From assembly GCF_006715785.1 (NCBI RefSeq), contig NZ_VFNX01000002.1, forward strand, positions 434,001 through 498,000: a stretch of DNA of 64,000 bases. The letters are read 5' to 3'. The notes below the pieces were generated by a model, which was not told the DNA's origin, made no database searches, and was given only the letters and a program-made list of their open reading frames with translations. This DNA is from Streptomyces puniciscabiei (lineage in GTDB: Bacteria; Actinomycetota; Actinomycetes; Streptomycetales; Streptomycetaceae). A program made the translations under genes and the position numbers. Within the stretch, counting starts at the first letter, position 1. Each line of letters begins with the position of its first letter. Below, piece after piece: positions 33,535 to 41,772 of the stretch.

Positions 33535-33723
33535 TCAGCCGAAGAGACTGCGCACCCTGATCGTCTCGACGTGCCGCCACGAGCCGCCGGGCAGCAGCAG
33601 CCAGTCGTTCTTCGACGACGAGCCCCTGCGTACGACGGTGTTCCGCGCCGCCCTGCGCGTCGGCAGCCGCGACCCACAGCTCTCCGCCCGGACCCGCGGC
33701 CGGGTCGACGCGCCCTTGCTCAT
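33535..33723 (-). CDS. Possible small basic protein (62 aa)
   Basis: I do not recognise this ORF. It is listed because its ATG at 33723 is preceded by a strong GGGAGGAG at close spacing. The product would be 62 residues, rich in Arg and Ser in its first half, ending SSKNDWLLLPGGSWRHVETIRVRSLFG-like, with no membrane helix or signal. It is divergent from the universal stress protein gene at 33984. It may be a real small stress-island protein or chance. Confidence 0.4.
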   Translation of the reverse strand: MSKGASTRPRVRAESCGSRLPTRRAARNTVVRRGSSSKNDWLLLPGGSWRHVETIRVRSLFG

Positions 33724-33983
33724 GGCTCCTCCCGCGACTTGAGGCGCGGTACGTCATCCGCGTTCGCCTGCATGAGCACTCACTACATCATCGTCCCTTT
33801 CGCAGAGGATCGCCCTCGGACGGCACGGTCCGGCGAGGCCGAACGGCACTCGAGCAGCGCCGCGCCGGTAGGGCCCGCGGTGCGTCGGACACGTTGCCCT
33901 GGCGAGATGGCGGGACCGCGTGCAGCGTGGAAGCGACGTGGCCGTAACCGACGGGGTGGGAGAGCCGAGAAGAGGTGGGACAC

Positions 33984-34427
33984 ATGGACAGGGATGCCTC
34001 CGAGCCCCGTGTGGTCGTCGGTGTCGACGGATCGCCGTCCTCGTACGAGGCGCTGCGCTGGGCCGTCCGGTACGCGGGCCTCCTCGGCGCAGCCGTGGAC
34101 GCCGTCGCGGTGTGGGAGCTGCCGGGGCTGTACGGCTGGTCGGCGCCGGCTGTGGACCTGGACGTCGACGAGGAAGAGACCAGGCAGCGGATGCGGACGG
34201 AGCTGACCGATGTGCTCGGCGCGGACGCGGTCGGCTCGGTCCGCAGCCATGTGGTGCACGGCAACGCGGCCGACGTGCTGCTGCGGGCCGCAGAGGGAGC
34301 CGCGGCCCTGGTCGTCGGCGGCCGGGGCAGGGACGGGTTCGCCGCCGCCCTGCTCGGCTCGGTCAGCCAGCACGTCTCGCAGCACGCGAGCTGCCCGGTC
34401 GTGATCGTGCGCGCTCAGCGGGAGTGA
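33984..34427 (+). CDS. Universal stress protein, single UspA domain
   Basis: A 147-residue single-domain UspA protein. It starts VVVGVDGSPSSYEALRWA, and the ATP-binding loop reads GGRGRDGFAAALLGSVSQHV (G-x2-G-x9-G-S), followed by the CPVVIV strand. It is therefore predicted to bind ATP. ATG 33984 is chosen over the in-frame GTG 33975 for better spacing from AGAGGTGGG. It is the first of three Usp genes in the island. I found no clear OsdR-like box before it. Confidence 0.92.
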   Translation: MDRDASEPRVVVGVDGSPSSYEALRWAVRYAGLLGAAVDAVAVWELPGLYGWSAPAVDLDVDEEETRQRMRTELTDVLGADAVGSVRSHVVHGNAADVLLRAAEGAAALVVGGRGRDGFAAALLGSVSQHVSQHASCPVVIVRAQRE

Positions 34428-34440
34428 CGCACATCCGATG

Positions 34441-35139
34441 TCAGTCCGTGTGCTCCCCGGGGCTCTGTGGCTCCAGGTGGGACGCGAGGACCGCGGCCTG
34501 GACCCGGCGCTGGACTCCCAGCTTCGCCAGCATGCGTGAGATGTGGTTCTTGACGGTCTTCTCCGACAGGTACAGCCGCTGGGCGATCTCTCTGTTGGTG
34601 AGACCGTCGCCGATCAGGGCGAGGATGTCCCGTTCGCGGGGTGACAGGGTCGCCAGCTCGGGTGGCGCCGAGGGGCTCTGCGCCGGGTCGGTGCGCAGCG
34701 AGCGCATGAGGCGGGCCGTGGTCGCGGGGTCGAGCATGGACTGTCCCGAGGCGACGGTACGCACGGCGGAGACGAGGTCGGAGCCCTTGATCTGCTTGAG
34801 CACATAGCCGGAGGCGCCGGCCATGATGGCGTCCAGCAGGGCGTCCTCGTCGTCGAACGAGGTCAGCATCAGACATGCCAGCTCCGGCAGCCGGCTGCGC
34901 AGCTCCCGGCAGACCGAGATGCCGTCGCCGTCCGGGAGCCGCACGTCGAGCACGGCGACGTCCGGGCGCAGCGCGGGCCCGCGGGCGAGGGCGTGCTCGG
35001 CGGTGTCCGCGTCCCCGGCCACGGAGATGTCCGCTTCGGCGTCGAGCAGGTCGGCCAGGCCGCGTCGTACGACCTCGTGGTCGTCCACCAGGAACACCCG
35101 GATCGGGTTCTGCTCCGTGAAGGTGCGTGTCTCGGTCAT
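34441..35139 (-). CDS. NarL/DevR-type response regulator (OsdR-like)
   Basis: A 232-residue two-component regulator starting at ATG 35139 behind GAGAGG. The receiver domain has acidic residues D19-D20, phosphoacceptor D65 in V-L-D-V-R-L-P and lysine in Y-V-L-K. The LuxR-type output domain reads LSPRERDILALIGDGLTNREIAQRLYLSEKTVKNHISRMLAKLG. It matches the DevR/DosR class, known in Streptomyces coelicolor as OsdR, which controls oxygen-stress and development genes. The likely partner kinase is at 39922. A perfect GGGCCG-AC-CGGCCC palindrome 82 bp upstream of the start suggests autoregulation. Confidence 0.9.
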   Translation of the reverse strand: MTETRTFTEQNPIRVFLVDDHEVVRRGLADLLDAEADISVAGDADTAEHALARGPALRPDVAVLDVRLPDGDGISVCRELRSRLPELACLMLTSFDDEDALLDAIMAGASGYVLKQIKGSDLVSAVRTVASGQSMLDPATTARLMRSLRTDPAQSPSAPPELATLSPRERDILALIGDGLTNREIAQRLYLSEKTVKNHISRMLAKLGVQRRVQAAVLASHLEPQSPGEHTD

Positions 35140-35221
35140 GACGACCTCTCGTTCCCCGGGAAGGACAGACCGCGGGCTGTCCACGAGGCCGATCATCCAT
35201 CCAGCGGTGCCGTACGGACTA

Positions 35222-35235
35222 GGGCCGACCGGCCC
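35222..35235. promoter_or_regulatory. OsdR/DevR-like box upstream of the response regulator
   Basis: A perfect 6-bp-arm palindrome, GGGCCG-AC-CGGCCC. Further outward symmetry (ACTA..CAGT) extends it. It lies 82 bp upstream of the regulator's own start at 35139. Confidence 0.6.
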
Positions 35236-35418
35236 CAGTCACGCCGAGGTCGTCGCGTGCGAGGTCGGACCGCACGTCCACCACACCCTCCACGGCCCGC
35301 ACCAGGCGTGCCGCCACCGGGACCAGTGCGGGGCCGCAGCTTCACGCGGCCGGTGTGGGGGGCGTCGTCCCGCAGTGGTCCCGGCGGCCGGTCCGTTCCC
35401 GTGCGGGAGGGCCGGCCA

Positions 35419-35452
35419 GGGCCGGTCGGTCCCCTGGCGGGACCTGCGGCCC
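35419..35452. promoter_or_regulatory. Two OsdR/DevR-like boxes, 20 bp apart, upstream of a Usp gene
   Basis: GGGCCG-GT-CGGTCC (35419-35432) and GGGACC-TG-CGGCCC (35439-35452) have centres exactly 20 bp apart, so they face the same side of the helix. They lie 83 and 63 bp before the ATG at 35516. Paired sites are typical of DosR-regulated promoters. Confidence 0.5.
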
Positions 35453-35515
35453 TTCACCCCGCCGGCTCGGCGGGACCACGCTGGGACTGCATCCTCGTCC
35501 TGGGAGGCGGAGACG

Positions 35516-36421
35516 ATGGCTCGAACGGTCACGGTGGGTCTCGACGCGTCGCCCGAGAGCCGGGCCGCCGCCGAATGGGCGGCGCGCGAAGCGGCGCTGC
35601 GCGATCTGCCGCTGAAGATCGTGCACGTCTGGGAGCCGGTGCCCGAACCCATGGCCCTGGCCCCGCCGCTCGGCGGCGAGAGCCGGCAGCAGTGGACCGA
35701 GGAGGTTCCCCGTCAGGCCGCCGAGGGTCTGCGGCTGCGCCATCCCGGTGTCGAGGTGATCACCGACCGGTTCACCGGGAATCCGGCCCAGGCCCTGACC
35801 GAGGCGGCGGACGGCGCCGAGCTGATGGTGCTGGGCTCGCGCGGCCTCGGCGGGATCGCCGGCTTCATGCTCGGCTCGGTCGGCCTGGCCGTCCTCGCCC
35901 ACGCCGAGCGTCCCGTGGTGCTGGTCCGGGCCTGGGAGCAGGCCGCCGACGAGCACAAGCCGGACCCGGCGGGCATCCCCTCCGCCGCGACCCCCTTCCG
36001 GCCCGTCGTCCTCGGCCTCGACCTCGGCACCCCCGACGAGACGCTGCTCGGGTTCGCCTTCGACGCCGCCGCCCGGCGGGGCGCGTCCCTCCGGGTGGTG
36101 CACGGCTGGAGCCGGCCGCCCGCCTCCTTCCACCGCCCCTCCGGTGCCGCCGGGCTCTACGACGAGCTCGCCCACGCACAGGCCAGGGCGCTGTCCGAGT
36201 TGCTGCGCGCCTGGCGGCTGAAGTTCCCGGACGTGGAAGTGATCGAGGCGAGCCGGTGCGGCAGCGCCGCGCAGGTTCTCGTCGACGCCTCCCGCGAGGC
36301 CTGTCTGGTCGTCGTGGGCCGGCGTGTCCGCACCAGCCCGCTCGGCGCCCACATCGGCCACGTCACGCATGCCGTGCTGCACCACGTCGTGGCCCCGGTC
36401 GCCGTCGTTCCGCACGACTGA
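35516..36421 (+). CDS. Universal stress protein, tandem UspA domains
   Basis: A 301-residue protein with two UspA domains (about 4-145 and 160-300). It starts at ATG 35516 behind GGAGGCGGAG-type context. The first domain has VTVGLDASPESRAAAEWA and the ATP loop GSRGLGGIAGFMLGSV. The second keeps the fold (PVVLGLDLGTPDETLLGFA) but its loop GRRVRTSPLGAHIGHV is altered. Such tandem Usps are typical members of the Mycobacterium DosR and Streptomyces OsdR regulons. It is probably co-transcribed with the next Usp gene. Confidence 0.92.
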   Translation: MARTVTVGLDASPESRAAAEWAAREAALRDLPLKIVHVWEPVPEPMALAPPLGGESRQQWTEEVPRQAAEGLRLRHPGVEVITDRFTGNPAQALTEAADGAELMVLGSRGLGGIAGFMLGSVGLAVLAHAERPVVLVRAWEQAADEHKPDPAGIPSAATPFRPVVLGLDLGTPDETLLGFAFDAAARRGASLRVVHGWSRPPASFHRPSGAAGLYDELAHAQARALSELLRAWRLKFPDVEVIEASRCGSAAQVLVDASREACLVVVGRRVRTSPLGAHIGHVTHAVLHHVVAPVAVVPHD

Positions 36422-36454
36422 GCCGTCTGATCCTCCGAGGGAGCGCTGCACACC

Positions 36455-37312
36455 ATGAATCTTCCGATCGTCGTCGGCGTCGACGGTTCCGAGCCGAGCC
36501 TGCGGGCCGTCGACTGGGCGGCCGACGAGGCCGTCCTGCGAGGGGCCTCGCTCCGGCTGGTGTACGCCTCCCTGTGGGACCGCTACGAAGGCGCCCTGCT
36601 CGCGCAGGAACTCGACAAGCCGCTGGAGGAGGTGATGGCCCGGGACGTCGTCGGTACCGCCCAGGAGCAGGCCCGGCGCCGCCGGCCGGAGGTGACGGTC
36701 ACCACCGACGTGCTGCCCGAGGAGCCGGAGCAGGGGCTCGTACGGGAGAGCGGCTCCGCCCTCGCCGTCGTGCTGGGGTGTCGCGGCCGCAGCGGCATGG
36801 GCGAGGCGCTGCTGGGTTCCGTCAGCCTCGCGGTCGCCGGGCACGCGCACTGCCCGGTGATCGTGCTCCGCGGCAGCGACGACAACCGGTCCCGCACCGG
36901 GATCCGGGGACGGATCGCGGTGGGGGTGGGCGAGAAGCCGGCCGGCTCGGCCGCCGTACGGTTCGCCGTCGAGGAGGCCGCCCTGCGGGGGGTGCCTCTG
37001 GAAGCGGTACGGGCCTGGCGGCGCCCCGCGCCCACGACCGTCGGCCACCCCGCGGCGCGGCTCCAGAGGCAGCAGGCCGTCGAGTTGCTGGAGCAGGCCC
37101 TGCGCGACACACCGGCCGAGCCGAGGATCGACCGCCGCACGGTCGAGGGCCACGCCCGGGACGCCCTGATCGCCGCCTCCCGCGAGGCCGACCTGCTCGT
37201 CCTGGGCGCCCGGCGCAGGCACGGTCACTTCGGCCTCCCGCTCGGCCGTGTCGCCCATGGTGTGCTGCACCACGCGGCCTGTCCGGTGGCCGTCGTACCG
37301 GAACCCGCCTGA
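36455..37312 (+). CDS. Universal stress protein, tandem UspA domains
   Basis: A 285-residue tandem UspA protein. The first domain reads IVVGVDGSEPSLRAVDWAADEA, with loop GCRGRSGMGEALLGSVSLAV. The second reads IAVGVGEKPAGSAAVRFAVEEA, with loop GARRRHGHFGLPLGRVAHGV. The start ATG 36455 is 33 bp after the preceding Usp gene, with GAGGGAG upstream, so both are translated from one message. Role: ATP-binding stress/dormancy protein, mechanism unknown. Confidence 0.93.
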   Translation: MNLPIVVGVDGSEPSLRAVDWAADEAVLRGASLRLVYASLWDRYEGALLAQELDKPLEEVMARDVVGTAQEQARRRRPEVTVTTDVLPEEPEQGLVRESGSALAVVLGCRGRSGMGEALLGSVSLAVAGHAHCPVIVLRGSDDNRSRTGIRGRIAVGVGEKPAGSAAVRFAVEEAALRGVPLEAVRAWRRPAPTTVGHPAARLQRQQAVELLEQALRDTPAEPRIDRRTVEGHARDALIAASREADLLVLGARRRHGHFGLPLGRVAHGVLHHAACPVAVVPEPA

Positions 37313-37411
37313 CGTCCGGCGAGCTTTCCGCACCGCCCGGTGGTCGGCGTCGCTCACCGCGCCGAGCCGGGGACTCACGGCGTCGGGCCGCGTCAGCGAC
37401 GTCGGTCCGCG

Positions 37412-37984
37412 TCAGCCCGTCCGGTGGCCCCAGTGGGGCTCCACCCGATCCCACTCCCGGTCCCAGCGGGCCATGCGGCGCCGGTCGAGCGATAGCCGTG
37501 CGAGTGCTCCTGCCCCGAACACCGGGGCGGCGACGGCCAGGGCGGCCGCCGTGCCGAACAGACCGGCCTCGATGGCGCCCTCGGTGGGGTCCGTCGGCTT
37601 CGCGGGAGCGAGGCCACCGTGGTCGTCCTGCCAGACCACCACCCGGGCACCGGCCTTCAGACCGCGGTCCACCAGCGTGTCAGCGGTACGGGGAGTGCCG
37701 TCCGGCGCGGTCCAGCGCACCGCCGCCCGGACCAGGCCGCCGGCCGGCCAGGCCTCGGTGGTGGCACGCGGTGCGTCGACGAGCACTACGGCACGGACGG
37801 GATGCCGGTGGGCGCGCTGCGCCGCGAACACATCACCGGCGGCCCGTGCCGTGAGCACCCCCGCGGCGGCCCCTGCGAGCACGACCACGATCCAGACCGC
37901 CAGGACCAGCCAGGCCTCCGCGACGTCCTCGGGTCGCCGCAGCGGATTGCCCCGCCAACGCCACGGCCCCGGCCGCGCGTTCAT
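37412..37984 (-). CDS. Rv1733c-family membrane protein
   Basis: A 190-residue actinobacterial membrane protein with two helices (about 25-48, AWLVLAVWIVVVLAGAAAG, and about 145-168). They flank an extracellular domain with WTAPDGTPRTADTLV and VVVWQDDHGG. This arrangement is that of Mycobacterium Rv1733c, a DosR-regulon antigen of unknown function. Its ATG overlaps the stop of the STAS gene as TGATG, so the two are translationally coupled. Confidence 0.8.
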   Translation of the reverse strand: MNARPGPWRWRGNPLRRPEDVAEAWLVLAVWIVVVLAGAAAGVLTARAAGDVFAAQRAHRHPVRAVVLVDAPRATTEAWPAGGLVRAAVRWTAPDGTPRTADTLVDRGLKAGARVVVWQDDHGGLAPAKPTDPTEGAIEAGLFGTAAALAVAAPVFGAGALARLSLDRRRMARWDREWDRVEPHWGHRTG

Positions 37985-38379
37985 CACGCCGCTCCGCCCG
38001 CAGGCCCCGGCGGCGGCTGAGGGAGGCGCGTGTGCACCTCGAAGACGTCCCCCAGTCCCGTGACCCGCAGGATGCGCCGGAAGCCCGCGCTTTCGGTGAT
38101 CAGCCGCAGCCGGCCCTGCCGGGCCAGCGTCCGGTTGCGCGCACGGCGCAGGGCCCCGAGTCCGGCACAGTCGATGAACGTGACCGGCCGCAGGTCGAGC
38201 ACCAGGTCGGGCTGCGGGCAGGTGGTGAGCGCGTCGAGCCGTCGCGACAGCGCGGGGACGGTCAGCACATCTATCTCGCCGTGCAGGGACACGACGGTCG
38301 CTCCGCCGGCCCGGTGGGGCGCGAGCACTTCCGGTGCGGTGCGGTGCTCTGCCGGGCGTGCCGCGTCGTTCTCGGACAT
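37984..38379 (-). CDS. STAS-domain anti-anti-sigma-like protein
   Basis: A 131-residue SpoIIAA/RsbV-type STAS protein. It has the fold GATVVSLHGEIDVLTVPALSRRLDAL, then PDLVLDLRPVTFIDCAGLGALRRARN. In RsbV proteins the phosphorylated serine sits in D-S-[ST]-G-L. Here the motif is D-C-A-G-L, so the phospho-acceptor is missing and the usual kinase-controlled switch cannot work in the normal way. Start ATG 38379; no strong Shine-Dalgarno sequence. A perfect OsdR-like palindrome lies 36 bp upstream. Confidence 0.85.
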   Translation of the reverse strand: MSENDAARPAEHRTAPEVLAPHRAGGATVVSLHGEIDVLTVPALSRRLDALTTCPQPDLVLDLRPVTFIDCAGLGALRRARNRTLARQGRLRLITESAGFRRILRVTGLGDVFEVHTRLPQPPPGPAGGAA

Positions 38380-38414
38380 GACACGAGCGAACCGGGAGCA
38401 CCGGTCGGGGCGGA

Positions 38415-38430
38415 AGGGCCGTCCGGCCCT
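38415..38430. promoter_or_regulatory. OsdR/DevR-like box upstream of the STAS gene
   Basis: AGGGCCG-TC-CGGCCCT has perfect 7-bp arms around a 2-bp centre, 36 bp upstream of the STAS start. Confidence 0.6.
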
Positions 38431-38450
38431 GTCCGCCGGTCCGTACGGGC

Positions 38451-38526
38451 ACCGCTCGGCCTGGTGACGGCCGGGGTCCCCGCTCGGAACCGCTCGGCCT
38501 CGTGACGGCCGGGGCCCCGATCGGCA
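38451..38526. repeat. 38-bp tandem duplication in a divergent promoter region
   Basis: Two adjacent copies (38451-38488 and 38489-38526) begin ACCGCTCGGCCT and share GTGACGGCCGGGG; they differ at a few bases. They lie between the divergent STAS and alcohol dehydrogenase genes and between two OsdR-like boxes. Confidence 0.85.
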
Positions 38527-38543
38527 CCGTACGCCCGCGGGCC

Positions 38544-38559
38544 TGGGCCGGACGGCCCA
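38544..38559. promoter_or_regulatory. OsdR/DevR-like box upstream of the alcohol dehydrogenase
   Basis: TGGGCCG-GA-CGGCCCA has perfect 7-bp arms around a 2-bp centre, 111 bp upstream of the ATG at 38670. Confidence 0.6.
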
Positions 38560-38669
38560 AGCGGCACCGCTGTGCACCGGCGAAGCTGAGGGTGCGGGCG
38601 ATCCCGGCGCCGTGGCTGCCGGAACCGCGACCCCGCGGCGGAGTCGAGGAAGAGCGACGAGGAGCTGCC

Positions 38670-39740
38670 ATGAAGGGCTTCGTGTTCCACGGTCCGGGGC
38701 AGGCGTCCTGGCAGGACGTCCCGGACCCCGCTCTGAAGGAACCCACCGATGTCATCGTGAAGGTCGGCGCCGTGACCATCTGCGGGTCGGATCTGCACAT
38801 CCTCAAGGGCGACGTTCCCGACGTGCGTTCCGGCACGGTGCTCGGGCACGAGGCGGTCGGCGAGATCGTCGAGGCAGGCAGCGACGTACGCACCGTACGG
38901 CCCGGGGACCGGGTGCTGATGTCCTGCATCACCTCGTGCGGCCGGTGCCGGTTCTGCCGGGACCGCTCGTACGGCCAGTGCCGGGGCGGCGGAGGCTGGG
39001 TCCTCGGCCACCTGATCGACGGCACGCAGGCCCAGTACGTCCGGGTCCCCTACGCCGACCTTTCCGTGCATCCGCTGCCCGCGACCGTGCCCAGCGAGGA
39101 CGCCGTGCTGTTCGCGGACATCTTCCCGACCTCCTACGAGGTCGGTGTCCTGAACGGGCATGTGCGCCCCGGCGACACCGTCGCCATCGTCGGCGCCGGG
39201 CCCGTCGGACTCGCGGCCGTCACCACGGCGCGCCTGTTCGCCCCGGAACGGATCATCTCGGTCGACCTGGCCGCGGCCCGGCTGGAGGCCGCCCGGCGGC
39301 TCGGTGCCGACGCCGTCGCCGACGTCCGCGAGGAGCCCGCCCAGTTGGTCGCCGATCTGACCGAGGGGCTCGGCGCGGACGTGGTCATGGAGGCGGTCGG
39401 TGTCCCGGAGAGCTTCGAGTTGTGCACCCGCATGGTCCGGCCCGGCGGGCACGTGGCCAACATCGGCGTGCACGGCAAGCCCGCGACGCTGCACCTCGAA
39501 GACCTCTGGATCAAGAACGTGACCATCACGACCGGCCTTGTGGACACCTACTCCACGCCCACCCTGCTGCGGATGGCCGCCGCCGGCCGGCTGCCGACCG
39601 GGCAACTGGTCACCCACACCTTCCCGCTGGACCACATGGAGGAGGCCTACGACGTCTTCTCCGGGGCCGCCGAGACCGGCGCGCTCAAGATCGTGCTCGG
39701 CGGGGAGCGGCATGCGGAGGTGGCCGTTCCCGCGGCCTGA
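38670..39740 (+). CDS. Zinc-dependent alcohol dehydrogenase
   Basis: A 356-residue medium-chain dehydrogenase of the threonine/formaldehyde dehydrogenase-like group. ATG 38670 follows GAGGAGC. Catalytic zinc ligands are C in VTICGSDLHI, the GHEAVGE histidine/glutamate and an aspartate. The structural zinc lobe is C-x2-C-x2-C-x7-C (CGRCRFCRDRSYGQC). The NAD fold begins VAIVGAGPVGLAAVTTA. It would recycle NAD(P) by aldehyde/alcohol interconversion, which fits a hypoxia-induced island. The substrate is unknown. Confidence 0.92.
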   Translation: MKGFVFHGPGQASWQDVPDPALKEPTDVIVKVGAVTICGSDLHILKGDVPDVRSGTVLGHEAVGEIVEAGSDVRTVRPGDRVLMSCITSCGRCRFCRDRSYGQCRGGGGWVLGHLIDGTQAQYVRVPYADLSVHPLPATVPSEDAVLFADIFPTSYEVGVLNGHVRPGDTVAIVGAGPVGLAAVTTARLFAPERIISVDLAAARLEAARRLGADAVADVREEPAQLVADLTEGLGADVVMEAVGVPESFELCTRMVRPGGHVANIGVHGKPATLHLEDLWIKNVTITTGLVDTYSTPTLLRMAAAGRLPTGQLVTHTFPLDHMEEAYDVFSGAAETGALKIVLGGERHAEVAVPAA

Positions 39741-39921
39741 CCGGGCCGCCGCCCGGCCGCCCGGCGTGCCCGGGGCCTCGGAGTGCAGCACGAACGCGGA
39801 GGTCGCACAACGGGCCGGAAGACCGGTTGCCGGATCACGTCCCAGCCCGGCCCCGTAGGGGATACGGTGTGGGAGGAACCCATCGGTTGGAGCGTTCCGC
39901 CGGTGGGGACTGGAGGACGTG

Positions 39922-41640
39922 GTGACCGGTGCGGAGGAACCCCGGGTACGACTGCCCCAGATGAAGCTCGACGAGCTGCTGGAGGAGCTGCAGGCCCGGA
40001 TCAACGCGGCCCGTGGCACACAGGACCGTGTCCAGGGTCTGCTGGAGGCGGTCCTCTCCGTCGGCCGGGAGCTGAACCTGGAGCAGGTGCTGCACTCCAT
40101 CGTGGAGGCGGCCGCCGTGCTCGTGGACGCCGAGTACGCGGCGCTCGGCGTCATCGGTCCGGACGGCACACGGCTGTCCGCCTTCCACACGATCGGCGTC
40201 ACCGAGCAGCAGATCGCCGCGATCGGCCCCTATCCGGAGGGGCACGGCATCCTCGGCGAGCTGATCCGGCACCCGCAGCCACTCCGGCTCGGCAGAATCG
40301 CCGAACACGTGTCCTCCTACGGCTTCCCGCCGGGCCACCCGCCCATGAACAGCTTCCTGGGCGTCCCGATCCGGGTCCGCGACCAGGTCTTCGGCAATCT
40401 CTATCTGACCGAGAAGCGCGGCAGCGTGGAGTTCGACGAGGAGGACGAGTCGGTGCTGTCCACGCTGGCGGTGGCCGCCGGTGTCGCCATCGACAACGCG
40501 CGCCTGTACGAGGACGCCCGGCTGCGCGAGCGGTGGCAGCGCGCGAACGCGGAGATCGGCCACAGCCTGATGTCCGGCAGCGACCGGGCCGAGTCCCTGG
40601 GTCTGATCGCCGAGCGAGCCCGGGAGATCTCGGGCTCCGCCCTGGCGGCGGTCGCCATGCCCATGGAGGGCACGAAGTCACTCACCGTGGAGATCGCCGT
40701 CGGAGTGGACGCGGAGGCGCACCGCGGACTGGTGCTGCCCATGGACGCGAGCCTCATGGGGCTGTCGTACACCGCGACCGCCCCGGTGACCAGCGACGAC
40801 GTCGGCCATGACCTGCGGATCAACCCCGAGCCGCCGCGGTTCGAGGGGCTCGGCCCCGCCGTGGCCGTCCCGATCGGCACGGGCGAGAACGGAGTGCGCG
40901 GCGTGGTCCTGGTGGCCCGCGAAGTCGGCCGGCCGGTCTATCTCCAGAAGGAGACGGAGCTGCTGCAGGGATTCGCCGCCCAGGCCGCGATCGCGATGGA
41001 GCTCGCCGACCGCAGGCGGGACGCCCAGCAGATCGCGCTGCTGGAGGACCGCGACCGGATCGCCCGGGACCTGCACGACCTTGCCATCCAACGGCTGTTC
41101 GCCACCGGCATGACCCTGCAGAGCGCGGGCCGTTTCATCGAACATGCCGAGGCCTCCGAGCGGGTGCTGCGGGCCGTGGACGACCTCGACGAGACCATCA
41201 AGATCATCAGGTCGACGATCTTCGGGCTGCGAGCCCGCACCGGCACCGCCTCCAGCGGCCTGCGGGCGAGGGTCGTCCGGGCGGTCGGCGAGGCCACCCC
41301 CGTGCTGGGCTTCGCCCCCAGCGTTCGGATGGAAGGCCTGGTCGACACCGATGTGCCGGCGGAGATCGCCGACCATGTCGTGGCCGTGCTGACCGAGTCC
41401 CTCACCAACATCGCCCGGCACGCCCACGCCGACCGGGCCCAGGTGGTCCTCACGACCGACGGCCGGGAGGTGCGCCTGAGGGTCTCGGACAACGGCGTGG
41501 GCATCCCTTCCGGGGGCCGGCGCAGCGGACTGCTCAACATGGCCGAACGGGCGGAGAACCTCGGCGGCCGGCTCGAGGTGACCGGCCCCGAGGAAGGCGG
41601 TTCGGCACTGGCCTGGCACGTCCCGCTGCCCACCGGGTAG
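39922..41640 (+). CDS. GAF-GAF sensor histidine kinase (DevS/OsdK-like)
   Basis: A 572-residue cytosolic kinase. GTG 39922 has TGGAGG five bases upstream; an adjacent in-frame GTG is at 39919. A short coiled N-terminus leads to GAF-A (about 45-195) and GAF-B (about 210-360). The HisKA_3 core has phosphoacceptor H385 in A-R-D-L-H-D and the HATPase motifs ESLTNIARHAHA and DNGVGIPSGG. GAF-A keeps YGFPPGHPPMNSFLGVP. Its His lines up, as far as I recall, with the heme ligand of mycobacterial DosS, so a heme redox/gas sensor is plausible. The probable partner is the regulator at 34441. Confidence 0.9.
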   Translation: MTGAEEPRVRLPQMKLDELLEELQARINAARGTQDRVQGLLEAVLSVGRELNLEQVLHSIVEAAAVLVDAEYAALGVIGPDGTRLSAFHTIGVTEQQIAAIGPYPEGHGILGELIRHPQPLRLGRIAEHVSSYGFPPGHPPMNSFLGVPIRVRDQVFGNLYLTEKRGSVEFDEEDESVLSTLAVAAGVAIDNARLYEDARLRERWQRANAEIGHSLMSGSDRAESLGLIAERAREISGSALAAVAMPMEGTKSLTVEIAVGVDAEAHRGLVLPMDASLMGLSYTATAPVTSDDVGHDLRINPEPPRFEGLGPAVAVPIGTGENGVRGVVLVAREVGRPVYLQKETELLQGFAAQAAIAMELADRRRDAQQIALLEDRDRIARDLHDLAIQRLFATGMTLQSAGRFIEHAEASERVLRAVDDLDETIKIIRSTIFGLRARTGTASSGLRARVVRAVGEATPVLGFAPSVRMEGLVDTDVPAEIADHVVAVLTESLTNIARHAHADRAQVVLTTDGREVRLRVSDNGVGIPSGGRRSGLLNMAERAENLGGRLEVTGPEEGGSALAWHVPLPTG

Positions 41641-41772
41641 GCGCCCGCGGTGACCATGACGTGGACCGGCTCGGCCGGAGCCGGGAACAGCGGGTCGACG
41701 ACATCGCGCCGCATCACGTCACTCACCCGGTGCGGGCTTCGGTCCGCGGCGTCCTCCTCACCGGACCGCCGG

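Noticed and set aside
39700..39760. GGGCCG repeats after the alcohol dehydrogenase as an OsdR-type box for the kinase gene
   Set aside because: The halves are not spaced as in the other boxes (GGGCCGCCGCCCGG), so it does not fit the pattern.
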